Shown: positions 11,281-22,860 of the stretch, piece by piece
Numbering within the stretch: the first letter of the stretch is position 1
How the letters are laid out: every line of letters starts with the position of its first letter
From: Dromiciops gliroides
Lineage: Eukaryota > Chordata > Mammalia > Microbiotheria > Microbiotheriidae
Length of the DNA stretch: 64,000 bases
Assembly (NCBI RefSeq): GCF_019393635.1
Contig: NC_057865.1
Location: forward strand, 302,016,885-302,080,884
Direction: 5' to 3'
Program-made: the position numbers and the translations under genes
The notes under the pieces: model-generated
What the model saw: the letters and a program-made list of their open reading frames with translations, nothing else
Databases searched by the model: none
What the model was told of the DNA's origin: nothing

Positions 11281-11963
11281 AGGAAAATAGGAGGGGAAAG
11301 GGATAAAGAGAGAGGGGCAAAAGAAGGAAGGGCAGAGTGGGGGAGGGGACAGACAGAAGCAAATCCTTTTTGAAGAGTGATAGGATGAAAGAAGATGGAT
11401 AATAGAATAAATATCATGGGGAAGGGAATAGGATGGAAGGGAAACAGTTAACAGTAGTAATCATGAAAAAGAGAAAAGGGGGAAAAATTGAACAAAAATG
11501 ATTTATAGCAACTCTTGGTGGAGGCTAAGAATTGAGAATCAAGGGAATGTCCATCAATTGAGGAATGATGGGAAAAGCTGTGCTATATGATTGTAGTAGA
11601 ATGGGCTTGTGCTACAGGAAATGACAAACAGGATGATGCCCGAAAAACCTTGAAAGACTAATGAACATCGATGTATAGTGAAGTGAGCAGAGCTGGGGGG
11701 GCATTGTGTGCAGTGACAGCAGCATTGTTCAATTGTGAATGACTTAACTACTCTCAGCAGTGCAATGATCCAAGACAATCCCAAGGAACTAATGAGGAAG
11801 CTTACTATGCATCCCTATAGAAAGAACTGATAAAAAGAACACTTGTGGATTGTACATATATAACCTGGTTGCAATCTTGTGGAGGGGGGAGGAAAGAGAA
11901 GGGGGGAGGAAGAAAAATTTCGAACTCTAAATCTTATGAAAATGAATGTCGAAAACTACCCTT

Positions 11964-12117
11964 GGGGGCCAGCTAGGTGGCGCAGTGGATAGAGCACTGG
12001 CCCTGGAGTCAGGAGTACCTGAGTTCAAATCCGGCCTCAGACACTTAATACTTACTAGCTGTGTGACCCTGGGCAAGTCACTTAACCCCAATTGCCTCAC
12101 TTAAAAAAAAAAAAAAA
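11964..12117 (+). mobile_element. CORE-SINE in the L1 3' UTR
   Basis: The copy is little changed and has a poly(A) tail. Perfect 13-bp flanks GAAAACTACCCTT lie at 11951-11963 and 12118-12130, so insertion was recent. Confidence 0.96.
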
Positions 12118-12832
12118 GAAAACTACCCTTACATGTAAATGGAAAATAATAAATGTTAAAAAAAAAAAAGTGGGGCACTGTTTCCAGGCTGCACTGTCCC
12201 AAGCTTCAGGGGGTCCCAGGTGGTATGATTTAAGGAGGGGCAGGTTCTTCACTCACCTGGTCTGTTCCCTGGTCCTAGATAACCCCAGGCCAACTTCCTA
12301 ATTAACCAGACAGCAAAACTTTGTGTGTGTTGTGGTTGTCAGCTCTGATGAGCCTGCACCCCTCCTCCACCTGGGCCACTGCTACTCAAGCCTACTTCCT
12401 GGTTCCTGGCAGGGCTGAAAAACCCAAGTTCTGCCTCAGCACCAGCAGAGACCCCTGTAGTCTCCCCCTGCCCAGGGCTCAGCCCTCTCACCAGACGGTG
12501 AGCTTAGTTGCAGAGGACACTGGCGCTGCAGCTGATTCAGAGGCTCTGGGGGTCTCTTTCCCTGGTTCAGCCTGCCTGGGACTGGATCTGTGTCAGGGTG
12601 ACTGTGGGGTGGGCTCCACTCCTGCCCTGGCACAGCAGCTGCCTCCTGCCCACCTTCCAAGCTGTTTTTGGCTGGAAAATTATCTTAGCCATTGTTTTAT
12701 GGGTTCTGCTGCTCCAGGAACTGTCCTGTGGCATTATCTGGAGGTTTTCTGGAGAGACCATGTTGTGAGTTCTGAGAGCTGCCTTTCCTCAGCCATCTTG
12801 GCTCTGCCCCGGAAATCTCCGAGTTCCATCTT

Positions 12833-15397
12833 GTGTGGTCCATGAGACAAAAGCTCCCTGAGGGCACTGCCCTATCAGTTCTGCCTCTCGAGACTGAGCA
12901 CAAGACCATGCATGAAGATGGCGCTTAATAAATGCATGTCACATGATTCAGTAAGACCTCTGGAGCAAGGGGCCAGGGCTGGTGCTTCAGAATGTGCCCT
13001 GGACCACTCCTGAGCAGCGTCATGGAACTGGGCAGAGAGGAGCCAGAGGGGCCTTCACCTTGTCTCTGGCCTGGGCCCTTCTCAGAACCGTGGCATTCAA
13101 TGCACAGGATTGCCCAATGGCACTTCTTAATCTATAGCTTTTAAAGCAAGCTCACAGATGCCAGGGAAGGACCCTGGCCCTGCACTGTGAGCTGGAGGCC
13201 CAGGGTCCCAGGCTCAGCTGTGCCGCTCACTACCTGTCTACCCTGAGCTGGGTCTGGGCCCAGTGACAGTCCCCTACCCCAAGCTTGCTGAGCAGGTGGC
13301 ACCAAGTCATCGGCTCCTCAGAGAACTAGCTGAGAGTCCCCGGGCCACGGGGCGGCGATGGCGCCCAGCAGCCGAGGCATCTGGGTGTCATTCGCTAACC
13401 CCCTCACGACCGTAATTGTTATTTCATCACAGCATTTTGTACAGAATTTCCTTTGGGGATGCTTTATTTAGTAATCCATCATTAAACAAGAAAACTGCTG
13501 CTCCCAACCACAGCTCTCGGCTCCTGCCAGGGATGCCGGGGAAGATGACCCCGCAGCCCTGCCCGGCTCCAGGACGTCAGGTGGAAGCGGGGCTCTCGGT
13601 GCCTAGGGCATTTCCTTCACTCCCTGTCGCTGAGCCCCTGGGGCGCCAAACTAGCCTAACGTGACAAGCTTTTGAAGTCGCTGCCCAGATCTCAAGCTCC
13701 CAGGGGCACCTGACTTCTCAAAAAGGAGAAAGGACTATGCTCTGTGCCATGGCATCCCCAAGGACGGCCAGGGCCGGCAGAGGAAGATTGATGGACAGGG
13801 GGTAGGGCCCAGCAATGCTGAGGGGGTTCCACACAGTCCAAGCCCTGACAGAGGCGAGATCCTTTCCCCCCAACTGGGCCAGGCCCAGGGACAAGGCCTG
13901 TCTCCTCCTCGCTGTATCCTTCCATCCCCGTGATACCTCTCAAGGAAGGCAGGAGCACATCCTGGGCCAACAGAACCAGGGCTTCATGCACCTGGGAGAG
14001 GGGGCAGTCTTAGGCACTCTAGCCTCCTGAGATGGGCCCTTCTACAGGGGGAGAAGCCACTCACTTCTCCACTGGGAAAAACATCCCCCACCACAACACG
14101 GGCACAAGCCTTCCCCAGGACCGAAGGTTGGATGGTGACGGAGAACACGCCCAGCAATGGGTAAACAAGGCCTCGCCACGAAGCTCCTGGCCATGGCCAT
14201 CACGTTCCAGCACTCTGTCAGCGAGGGCCCACCACTTGGGCACTGGCCACACCCTGGCAAAGCCCTCCATCCCCTGAAGTTCTGCCGCAAGGCCACGAAG
14301 CATGTGGACAGCTGGGGAGAGACGGGACCTACCCAAGAAGCCCAGGAAACATGAGAAGGGGGGCTCAGTGTTACAGGGTACACTGCCCAAGTGATCTCAG
14401 TGGACAATAGATGGGCCAGAGGCCATGGTTTGGGGACAGATTCACAAGCTGAGAAGGGGCAAAGATGACCCCAAGGAAACCAATCAGGGCTCTGGGTCAC
14501 AACACACAAGATGAAAAGGCATCGATGCTGATGAAAATACCAGAGAAGCCGGTGAGGCCGGACAACCTCAGAATCCAAAGCTCCTGAGAAAGAGCCAAGG
14601 GTCAGACGATGGCAGGAACCCAAAAGACACCAGGGGTCCGGGCGACATCTCCAGGGGAAACGCAAATGGGTCAAATGCCCCAGATACCCAGAGAAACCCC
14701 CCCAAGTCACTGCTCAGGCTTCCCATCGGCAAAGCGTGGGGAGCGAGCTGCCCCAGAGGAACCTGCACAGTGGTGGCCCAGGTCATCAGACAGTGTGGGC
14801 TGCCACAGAAGTGGGTCCTGGGGCGCCACAGCGGGAGCGTGGCCAGGGAGAGGGCTCAGTGCGAATCCAGAGCCCGGCCAAGACATGCACAGGGAGGAAG
14901 AAAGACTTTTGAAACATAACAAGCCCCAAATGGCAACACACACTATAGAGAAACACTCCCTCCACGCAGCCCTGCCCACCTGCGGCCTGGACTCCCTCAG
15001 GTGTACCATGGGAGTGTATCAGGATGATCTATAGAGGCACAAGGGAAGGAATCCCCACTGCCCATCTCTGACTCTCGTTTCTGTGAGCCCAGGGGTGGAC
15101 ATGCACACACACAGCCCTCTGCTTGACCCTCACAGGGCAGTCAGGGCCTATACCCAGGTGCCTTATTATGTGTGGTCACTGAGCCACGCCTAGTCTAAAG
15201 CCCCAGAATCCCCCCATATCTGTAAGAGCACCATCCTGCCTTCCTGATGGCGCCACCTGAAGCCAATACGCGGTGTACACGTCCATAGAGCTGCCGACCA
15301 CAGACCAAGGCCCCGCCACAGAGCTCACCCTCCTCATGAGAGAAAGAGGCCGAAGGGGCCCTCGGGGATGAGCTCCCGAGGAATATCTGCACCCTAC
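12833..15397 (-). other. ATXN10: ATXN10 intron 3, proximal part
   Basis: GC-rich intron directly downstream of exon 3. No exon, young SINE or L1 is seen. An AT-rich island at about 13405-13500 stands out from its surroundings and may be a conserved element. The longer open frames here (for example 14042-14710 minus) have no recognisable domain. Confidence 0.7.
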
Positions 15398-15480
15398 CTG
15401 TCCAGTGAGATTCCTGCACGATGTCTAGCTTCTGAAATAAATCCATCAGCCTCACTGTGGTGCCGATCAAATTCAAGTTC
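15398..15480 (-). CDS. ATXN10: ATXN10 exon 3
   Basis: This short 83-bp exon follows a TTTTGACAG acceptor and ends at a GTAGGG donor at 15397. It encodes the end of a split Arg, 27 residues, and the first base of the next codon. The peptide NLNLIGTTVRLMDLFQKLDI aligns with human NLDTIGVAVDLILLFRELRV, and VQESHWT aligns with human EQESLLT. Length, phase on both sides and position after exon 2 all agree with the human gene. The sequence is less conserved than exon 2. Exon 4 (human AFRCGLQFLG...) was not found between here and position 1, so it probably lies outside the window. Confidence 0.93.
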
Positions 15481-18400
15481 CTGTCAAAAGTTTTCAAAGA
15501 AAAAGGCAAAATTCAGGACTTGCCTGATTCCAATGCCCCACCCCCCTTTATGGCTGCTCTTCCAATGACTGGACAGAGGGGACACACCCCCCTCACCTCC
15601 CCCACCGCTCATGGGACCAGCCTCAGACATTTAGTCAACAGGGAAGCCTGGGCAAGTCCCCTCCCCATCTGCACAGCCTAGAAATACATGCTGTCACCCA
15701 CAAAGGGACACGGGACTTTCAGCCCCCATGGGCACTCTGGCTGGGGAAGGCTCTGGCCGGGCCGCCTCTCAGAAAGGTGGTTTGATGTATGGAATAAAAT
15801 GCATAGGGTCACCAAAGAAGCTGATTCTGTTGAAATAGTTCTCAAGAGTAAAGGAAAAGAAAAGTTCTCAGACCCTGGGCTAAGAACTCACTGCCTCAAG
15901 GCCCCGAGGGTCCCTGTACTCCCCAAAAGCTCTACCAGGAGGCCTCTCAGCTCCCACAGGCCGGGCACCTGGACTGGGCCTGGGCCTGAGCCTGGGCCGG
16001 GCAGGACCGAGGACCCCTGAAGGCTAGCCTCAGTAGCCCTCAATGATCACCCCACCCCGATGGGGAATGAACGGGGACACGCGCCCATCCTTGCTTTGGA
16101 GCTGGCCAGAAGAAAGCTCTTAGAATCATCACATACTTGCAGGAGGAGATCACTGGGCCCAGGCAATGCTGCTGCTCTCTGCCCACTGGGGCCCCAGCCT
16201 GGGGCTGAGCAGGACCCTGAAGCCCCCCAGAAATGAAGCCTAGCCTCCCCCCATACCTGCCCCACAAGGCTCTCAAAGCTCAGGGGCCCCAGGGGCGCAG
16301 ACCCCTCCCTGTCACACTGCTTCTTCTCTGAGGGCCAGACTCCTGCTCTAACATGCAGTCCTGTCCACTCCGCGCCCCCCTGCCCCCAGCCCAGGGGCTT
16401 TCTCACAGTAGCCAAGAGCTCAGCCTTGTTCTAGAGAGGGCACGGCTGAGCCTGGGGCTCTGAAGAGAAGCTCCAAGCCCACAAAGGACAAGTCCAGGGC
16501 TGGGACGAGCTCACAACTCGGACATGGAGAAGACGAGCATGCCCCTCCTAGAAGAGGCTGTGCTCAAGACCTCAGGGCCCCAGCTCTCTTGTCCTTAACA
16601 CCACAAGGTGAAGAGCAGTGAAAGTCCAAACACCTGGGGTGCAGAGCCCACCATGTCACTGCAGCTGCCCAGGAACCAGTCACTGAGCCACGAGGACCTA
16701 ATCGAAGCCCTCGGATCCAGATTAGCACGGCTGTTAATCCCGCAGAGACGAGGCACCGAGCCAGCAGCCACCAGATCGATCCCACAAGGGCCGGAAGAAC
16801 ACCAGGGGAGGGGCCGAAGGGGATCCCCAACAGGCCCGTGGATGAAAACAGTCTGAACCGGGTGCCCACAGCCTGGAGGCAGCTCTGCAGGGGGACCCCC
16901 ATCCCGACTCTGGGAATGAATTCCTGGCATTCCTGTCTTGAGGCTGGCTAATGGCGCAGGTGAAGCATTGCACATCAATTCCCCCAAAGGCAGCCACACC
17001 GCTCAGATTTCGGCCTGCTCAGGAGACCGCCCCCCCAGATCTTCCATTTATCCTTCACTAAGCCCTGCCATAGCCAGGCACTTCCAAGAGGCCCTGCTCC
17101 TTCCTGGCTCCCTGGGGCAGGGGAGGGGGCCATTGGCCTCCCCATTAACTCCCAGACACATCCCGGGCCCAGGGCCAAGGCCAGGCCCCATCTATCATGG
17201 CCAGACATCCCGGCCGGGCCAAGGAGCCTGCTGCGGGAGGAGAAGAAGCCTTCTGACTGAAGGCCCTGCCCGCCACCCTGGCTCACCGAGCCAGCACAAT
17301 TCCTGGCAGCACCCCTTTGAGGTCACTAGTAATCAGTCGGGCACTGGTCACTTCTGAAGGCCACCTTACTTTAGCCTGCAAACAGGCGCCACCCTTCAGG
17401 ATTCCGAGCCTACTGAGCCGGCGCACCAACGCAGCCGACCCAATGTCCCCTACGACATATCCAACCAGGGTCTGAGACACACAGCATCAACTACACGCAC
17501 AGGACTTGTGAGGACAATGCAGGACTGAGACCTGCAGAAAATGCAGAGGGGCCATCCCAGTGGACGCTGGACTAAGGAATGGAGACAGATTCTGGCGGGA
17601 CGCACCACGGGAGCAGGAGTCCGGGGGCTGACTGACAGGTGTCCTATCCATGCAGACCTCCAAATGTCCTGAAGGACCCTGCCAATTAACAGTCCGAGAC
17701 TGGGACAGTTTTCCCCACCCCCGCCGGTGCCCCAGCCGGTGCGTGCCCAGCCGGAAGGAACGATGATCCATCAGGAGTTTAGAATGGTGCTGGTCGCAGA
17801 TGTCACTGTCGGACATACGGAGACCCAGCGGAAAGAACCAAACCCAGGGGAGGGGAGGAGGGTTGGGCCTCCCTGGCCTTAAGAAGGAGCTGGTGTTGAG
17901 TCCTGGCCTTGCTACTTACTAAGCAGGACTGTTTTCAAACTCAGTCAGTCCACAAGCACCGAGTTTGTGTGGGGCCCTCCGCTGAGTGCTGAGGACACAC
18001 GTGGCCCCTGGCCTCCAGAAGCTTCCACTAAAAAGGAGAAGACAGGGCCTAAGAAGGTGCCTGCAGAATCTACACGGGCTAAGTCCACTGAGGTTTAAGG
18101 AGGGGGGCCCACAAAGGCTTCATGCGGAGGAGGGGGGGAGAGATGTGAAGCAGGGTCCAGCCCAGGAAAGGCACAACCCCGCTTCAGCAGCTAAAATGTA
18201 GGTGGAAGGAACAGCTAGGTGGCACAGTGGATAGAGCGCCAGCCCTGGAGTCAGGAGGACCTGAGTTCACACCTGGACTCAGACATTTGACACTTACTAG
18301 CTATGTGACCCTGGGCAAGTCACTTAACCCCAATTGCCTCACAAAAAAAAACCCAACAACAACAAATAAAATGTAGGTGGAAGGGGCCAGGTGAGCCACT

Positions 18401-20006
18401 CAGGCCTCAGGACCTGCTTCAGGAGCAGGGTGGGGTGGGGACTGCCTCTGGAAGGGACAGCTTGGCCCCAGATTCCCACAGGGTCCCCCTGTCCACAGGC
18501 AACAAGGGGATCACAGGTCTCTGAGAAGGCCCAGGAAGGTCCTGGCCAGGGAAGCAAGTCACAATGGTGAACACCCCCAGGGTCCCCCAGTCTCTCTCAG
18601 CTTCTTGGAAGGAGCCCCACCCCGAGTCCCCTCAGAATACCACCCACCACAGGTCCCCCCTCCAACCCAGCAAGCCCAAGGTTTTCCCACCAGGCATGAC
18701 AAACACTTCCCAGGAGACATGCTGTGGTTGTGGCCAGAGGGGACCCTGGCCTTTGAACTGTCTTCACTGAGTATTTTCTGAAATGGCATGACTCACTCAT
18801 CCCGTGCTTGCTCCTCTGTGCCCCCAACCCCAGGGCCTTGGCCGAATGCATCCCCAATCCCCTGCAAATGAGGCACTTATGGACAAGAACAGAGCGAAGC
18901 GGCCACAGTCCCCACTGGCTACCGATGAGAACACCAGAGCCAAGAGAGGAGGAAGCGGACAGTCTGGGACAGAACCCTTGCTGCACGACGGAGCCCTCAC
19001 GCGCAGTGGGGCCCTCGGACAAGTCCTTGGTAGGCCTCAAACTCAGCTTCCCCATCTGGAAAATGGGGAGACGTTGTCCTGCATCCCAGGGCTGCTGTGA
19101 GGACCAAGAGGAACAGCCCTCCGAAAGCACTTGGTGAGCCTGCGGGCATGAGGTCCTCAGAAGGGGGCGGGCTGGGCCTGTGCCCTGGACAGTCACCACC
19201 GTGTGCAGCCTCTGGGGAGCTTCTCTTCCACCAGAGAGCAAGGACCCAAGCTTGGCCATTACAACTAGGAACACGCTCTCAATTTAGTCATCAGCAGGGC
19301 TCCTTGTGTCTTCCTGTGGGCTCCGCAGGCTCCCTCAGCCTCCCTCAGCCTCAGGTGAGGCAAGTCTGCCCATGTTTCTCTGAACCCTCCACCCGGGGGT
19401 GGCTCATCCAGTCCTGCCCTGCTGGGGACGGGGGGAGACACCCTGGATCCAAGTCCTTGGTGACCTCCTTGGAGGCAGACACCCAGCGGTGGAACCTCTC
19501 GGTTGAAGGAGGGGAGAAGGTTTTTTTTTGTCTCGTTGGCCATAAGGGATGCTTGCTGGGTGTGGGAGGGGGGTTGTGGGAAATGTGGGTGGCACAGGAA
19601 CCTCAGACAGTGATAAGAATGGTTTTTACTCTGCTGCTCTGCCAAAGGGACAGGACACCCACCACTGCTGGGACCTCGTGGAGGAGTTCAAAGGCAATAA
19701 CCAGAAGTCACTGCCATCTACTCCCCCGCAGAAGGACCGATCACAGGGGCCACCATTTCAGGGGCTGGCTGTGGATGACACAGCTTTGCATGGGGCCCTC
19801 CCTTCCCATCTGTCACTTCCCCCAAGATGGCCACCCCCGAGGCCGCGATCAGCCAGTCCCCTGCGGCTTCGGGGATCACCACTGAACCCCACTGGCAGGC
19901 AGTGGCTCGAGGAGAAGCTGCGCCCCCAGAAGAGTGCAACCCTGCCCCCGCCTCAGTGGGTGGGCACAACCTTGGCCCCAGGCCCACTTTGGTGTGGGTG
20001 CCCCAC
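15481..20006 (-). other. ATXN10: ATXN10 intron 2
   Basis: This 4.5-kb GC-rich intron begins with a GTGGGG donor (20006) and ends with a TTTTGACAG acceptor (15481). It contains one young SINE (18210-18366) and otherwise unique or worn sequence. A 262-codon open frame at 19097-19885 is treated as chance. Confidence 0.85.
18210..18366 (+). mobile_element. CORE-SINE with perfect 18-bp duplication
   Basis: The flanks TAAAATGTAGGTGGAAGG at 18192-18209 and 18367-18384 are identical over 18 bases. The tail is A-rich with CAACAAC repeats. It is antisense to ATXN10. Confidence 0.97.
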
Positions 20007-20198
20007 CTGATCATGCCCTGGTTCCCGGGGCACTGCACGCAGGCGTTCCTCAGACAGCGGAAGCACTCGGCGATGAGCTGCAGCTGGGGCTCCAGATGTG
20101 CCCGGCGGCTGTCATCCTGGCAGGCCAGCTCCACCTCGCGGGAAGCCGTCACCAGGATGTGCTGGATGCTGCGGAAGATGCGCTCAGACGCAGTTTCT
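20007..20198 (-). CDS. ATXN10: ATXN10 exon 2
   Basis: This 192-bp exon has a polypyrimidine-AG acceptor (TTCTTGTTTCAG, ending at 20199) and a GTGGGG donor starting at 20006. It encodes residues about 51-115 in phase with exons 1 and 3. The core reads LQLIAECFRCLRNACVQC, nearly the same as human ataxin-10 LQLITECFRCLRNACIEC, and the exon opens with ETASERIF where human has ETAPRTIF. This is the start of the armadillo-like helical repeat fold. Both flanking codons are split Arg codons, as the human exon boundaries predict. No frame break or missing segment is seen, so the exon looks functional. Confidence 0.97.
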
Positions 20199-21059
20199 CT
20201 GAAACAAGAAGAGGTCGGTGGTCAATGTGGAGCCTCCCAAACGGCTGAGGGGGTGCCAGAGAATGCCACCCCTCCCCCAGGGCTGACGCATCCCAAGTCA
20301 GTCCCATACCCTGAAGCCTCGATGGGGAAGCAGGCAGCTCCCAAGCCCAGAAGCTGCCATCTCAACATTTCAGCAGACCCACTGACCAAAGGCCAAGGGC
20401 AGATCCACGGATCGATGTGATCCTGCCAAAGGTAAACAGGTAACGCTCCTCAGACCTTAGGGTCTACAAGAGGCAGCATGTGTCAGGGGACAGAGGCTGC
20501 TGGGCCAGGACAGTGGGGTCAACTCCTGCCTCTGGGACCTTGGACGATAATCTGGGACGAGGAGAGACGGAGACAGTGCCAACCTGCCCCAGCAGAGGCT
20601 GGAGCCTCGTCCCCCAGGTGCACCCTGTAGCCAGACAAGCCTCAGGCCCCATCTACCCTCTCTATCCCCACAAACACTGTCAGTGGTGAACTCCCAGTTC
20701 TCAGGATGCCAACCACAAGGGAAGGAACCTGGCCCAGGCCCATCATCTGTAGGTCCCTGCAGGCTCAGGTTCCCTTGGGCTACTTGCTCTGGGTGACGTT
20801 TTCCTGGTACCTGCTCATGGCTTGATTTAAGACCAAACCAAAACAGATACCCTCCAGCCTCGGTCCTGGAGGATGCTGGGCTTCTCAGCCTTCCCATGAC
20901 TGAGCAGGAGCCCAGGGGCCAGCACGGCATCTGTCAGGCTTGGCTTTGCCTCAGCCAGTGGTTACAAGAGTTTGATGTTTTGTTCTTGTTCCCCAGGGCT
21001 CGTGGGGAGGAAAGGGAACAAACACTTATCACCTGAAAACATGGAAGCCTAGGAGAGGA

Positions 21060-21420
21060 AACAACGCAACAGCACAATGGGTGTTGTTTGTGCAGACACA
21101 CGGTGAACTGCATTACACTGTGCGCTATCAGATCGCAGGATGCTCCTACACGATTTCATACACCGCAGAAGACCTACTTGCCATGTCATCCTGCAGTGTG
21201 GCACGCTGCGTGCCACCCTCTGTTGTACACTGGTGCCATATATCACACCAGGCTGTGCTATTTGGCGCTGGACCGGCGTGTCATTTGCATTAGGTGATAC
21301 TGTTTTCTACCCTGCCACACTCTATCATATGTTACAGAATACAGGACATCATGCTCATACATCATATGATGTGAGATCGTATCCTATCGCCTCATGTTCA
21401 TCTGCACGACCAAGCCCATA
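21060..21420. repeat. Unclassified shuffled-looking block
   Basis: A 360-bp stretch differs in texture from its GC-rich neighbours. It is full of short words such as CACTGTGC, CTATC, ATCATATG and GTGCCA in variable order and both orientations, and several frames stay open. It may be a decayed minisatellite. I cannot name a family or a unit length. Confidence 0.35.
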
Positions 21421-22624
21421 GTAGAGATGAGGACACTGAGGCAGAGAGAGCCTAGCTGACCTGCCTGCCAGCCAGCCTTCCTCACTCACATCCACAGCTC
21501 TAACCATCAATGCCCCAGCCGCTCCAACATGGACACTAGGAGCAGTCACCGACCATGGACGGTGAAATCAGCTCAACAGGGAAGAAAACCGGGCAGGGGC
21601 CCTGAGCAGGCTTATCCGGCTCCTATTGGACAAGCCCTCATTTTCCCACAAAGGAGGCGGGTGGTCAGTCCTTTGGCGGAGGAGCCCCCCATGCCAAGAG
21701 CCCGAGGATCACGAGGGCCATAAGGGCTTGCCTTCAGATGCTGCTACCGGATAGGACAGGAACCTATACCCTGAAGACAAGGCACAAGTGAGATGCCCAC
21801 AGCACCGCAGAACAAAAAAAGCCTTTGAATCACACAAAAGGTAAAATTTCCTTCCTTTAAGCTGGAACAGACCTGGAGGTTTGATCTGGCCGGGCCCGGC
21901 CGGGTTGAAATGGAAGAAAAGAAGGGTCGAGCTGGGCCAAAGGCTAGCAGGAGACCCACTCCTGGGGCATGTGGTAGCAGAGCCAGCCACTCACTGTCCT
22001 GCTAAGACCAGGACCTTCGAGGCTGCTCAAAGATGCGTCCGATGCCTTCCAAGGGCCTGGGAGGAGCTCAGCTCCCATCCCTGGCAGATTCAGGGCTTCA
22101 TGACAAATCCCTGTCTAGAAGTGACCAGAGCCCCCAGCCCTCCCTGGCACAGGGGCCCTCCCAGAGCCTTCTCAGAGCCATGGGGGGCCATGGGTCCCCA
22201 CTTCTGCCCCTCCCCTACTGCCCTCCTCCTCTCCGGGGTCCATGCCAGACTGACCCTCAGCCTTCCTCTGCTCACCCTCCTAAAGGGTCAGTTATGCTTA
22301 GCATCCCTGGGCTTCCATAAATCTCCCTCTGCTCCCCAAGCCAAGTCAAAGAGCCTCCACCCAGATGCCTAGTCTCCTAACTGGTCAGTCCACCAGCATT
22401 GATTAAGTGTGTACGAGGCACCAGGAGGGAGGCAGTGAGGGCCTGCAGGAAGGTGGGGGTGGGGTCAGAGGAGAGAAGGGGGCTCGACTCGAGGAGCGGG
22501 GGGGGGGGGGGCGGGGGCCAAGCCTGGGGGACAGGATGGTGGGGCCCCCACAGCCATGCAGGAGTTGGGACGAGGAGAGGACTTAGTGCCTGGCCGATAG
22601 ATAGAAGGGAGGCTGGACCTCCAG

Positions 22625-22860
22625 AGAGACTTGTAGTGGCTGCGGTCAGCCGGTCATTTGTCAGTTGCATCCAACTCTTCGGGACCGAGATACTGGGGCA
22701 GTCGGCCATTTCCTTCTCCAGTTCATTGTACGGATGGCGAACTGAGAGAAACAAGGTGAAATGACTTGCCCGGGTCAAACAGCTGGTAAGGGTCTGAGGC
22801 CAGATTTGAATTCAGGTCTTCCTGAATCCAGGGAGCAATCTCTATCCAATCTCTCTAATT
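22625..22860 (-). mobile_element. Second SINE type, minus strand
   Basis: This differs from the common copy: it carries GTTGCATCCAACTCTTCGGG and GCCATTTCCTTCTCCAGTTC before the antisense CORE (AAATGACTTGCCCGGGTC) and antisense head. It is a longer, older CORE-SINE variant known in marsupials. It is diverged, with no clear target duplicate. Confidence 0.7.

Larger units (their letters stand above)
8965..12167 (+). mobile_element. L1 with 5' UTR, ORF1 and 3' end but almost no ORF2 (half-L1-like)
   Basis: It starts with GGAGACTTCCGGGGCAGAGC and a YY1-type motif (CCAAGATGGCGG, 8984-8995), as L1 5' ends do. A 5' UTR runs to about 9800, ORF1 occupies 9822-10716, a purine-rich spacer with a tandem duplication runs to about 11500, then only the last part of ORF2 and the 3' UTR are present, with an A tail at 12157-12167. 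No endonuclease or RT sequence is found. Identical AAGTGGGGCACTGTT copies at 8950-8964 and 12168-12182 are its target duplicates, and the host sequence is the antisense L1 5' UTR. Two SINEs inserted later. It is either a half-L1 (ORF1-only, trans-mobilised) copy or an L1 that lost ORF2 afterwards. Confidence 0.9.
8744..12818 (-). mobile_element. Antisense L1 5' fragment, split by a later L1
   Basis: Reading the minus strand, the element starts at 12818 with the L1 5' end (AGATTTCCGGGGCAGAGCCA, then AGATGGCTGAGG). It runs through the 5' UTR to 12168, then continues at 8964 down to about 8744 into the ORF1 N-terminus (RTIESFFSDKED and KASKKNMNWSQAIEAFKKDF). The interval 8965-12167 is a later insertion. 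Outer flanks CTGAGTCCCATCTT (8730-8743) and CCGAGTTCCATCTT (12819-12832) match at 12 of 14 positions and look like worn target duplicates. It therefore has a complete 5' end but stops inside ORF1. Confidence 0.85.

Noticed and set aside
1-15397. ATXN10 exon 4 and the SCA10 ATTCT repeat
   Set aside because: I looked for a peptide like AFRCGLQFLGNLASRN on the minus strand and found none. The SCA10 repeat is in intron 9 in human, beyond this window. The ATTC repeat at 39585 is intergenic and a different unit.
19097-19885. 262-codon open frame in ATXN10 intron 2
   Set aside because: Antisense to the gene, overlaps other long frames, and shows no recognisable domain; taken as chance.
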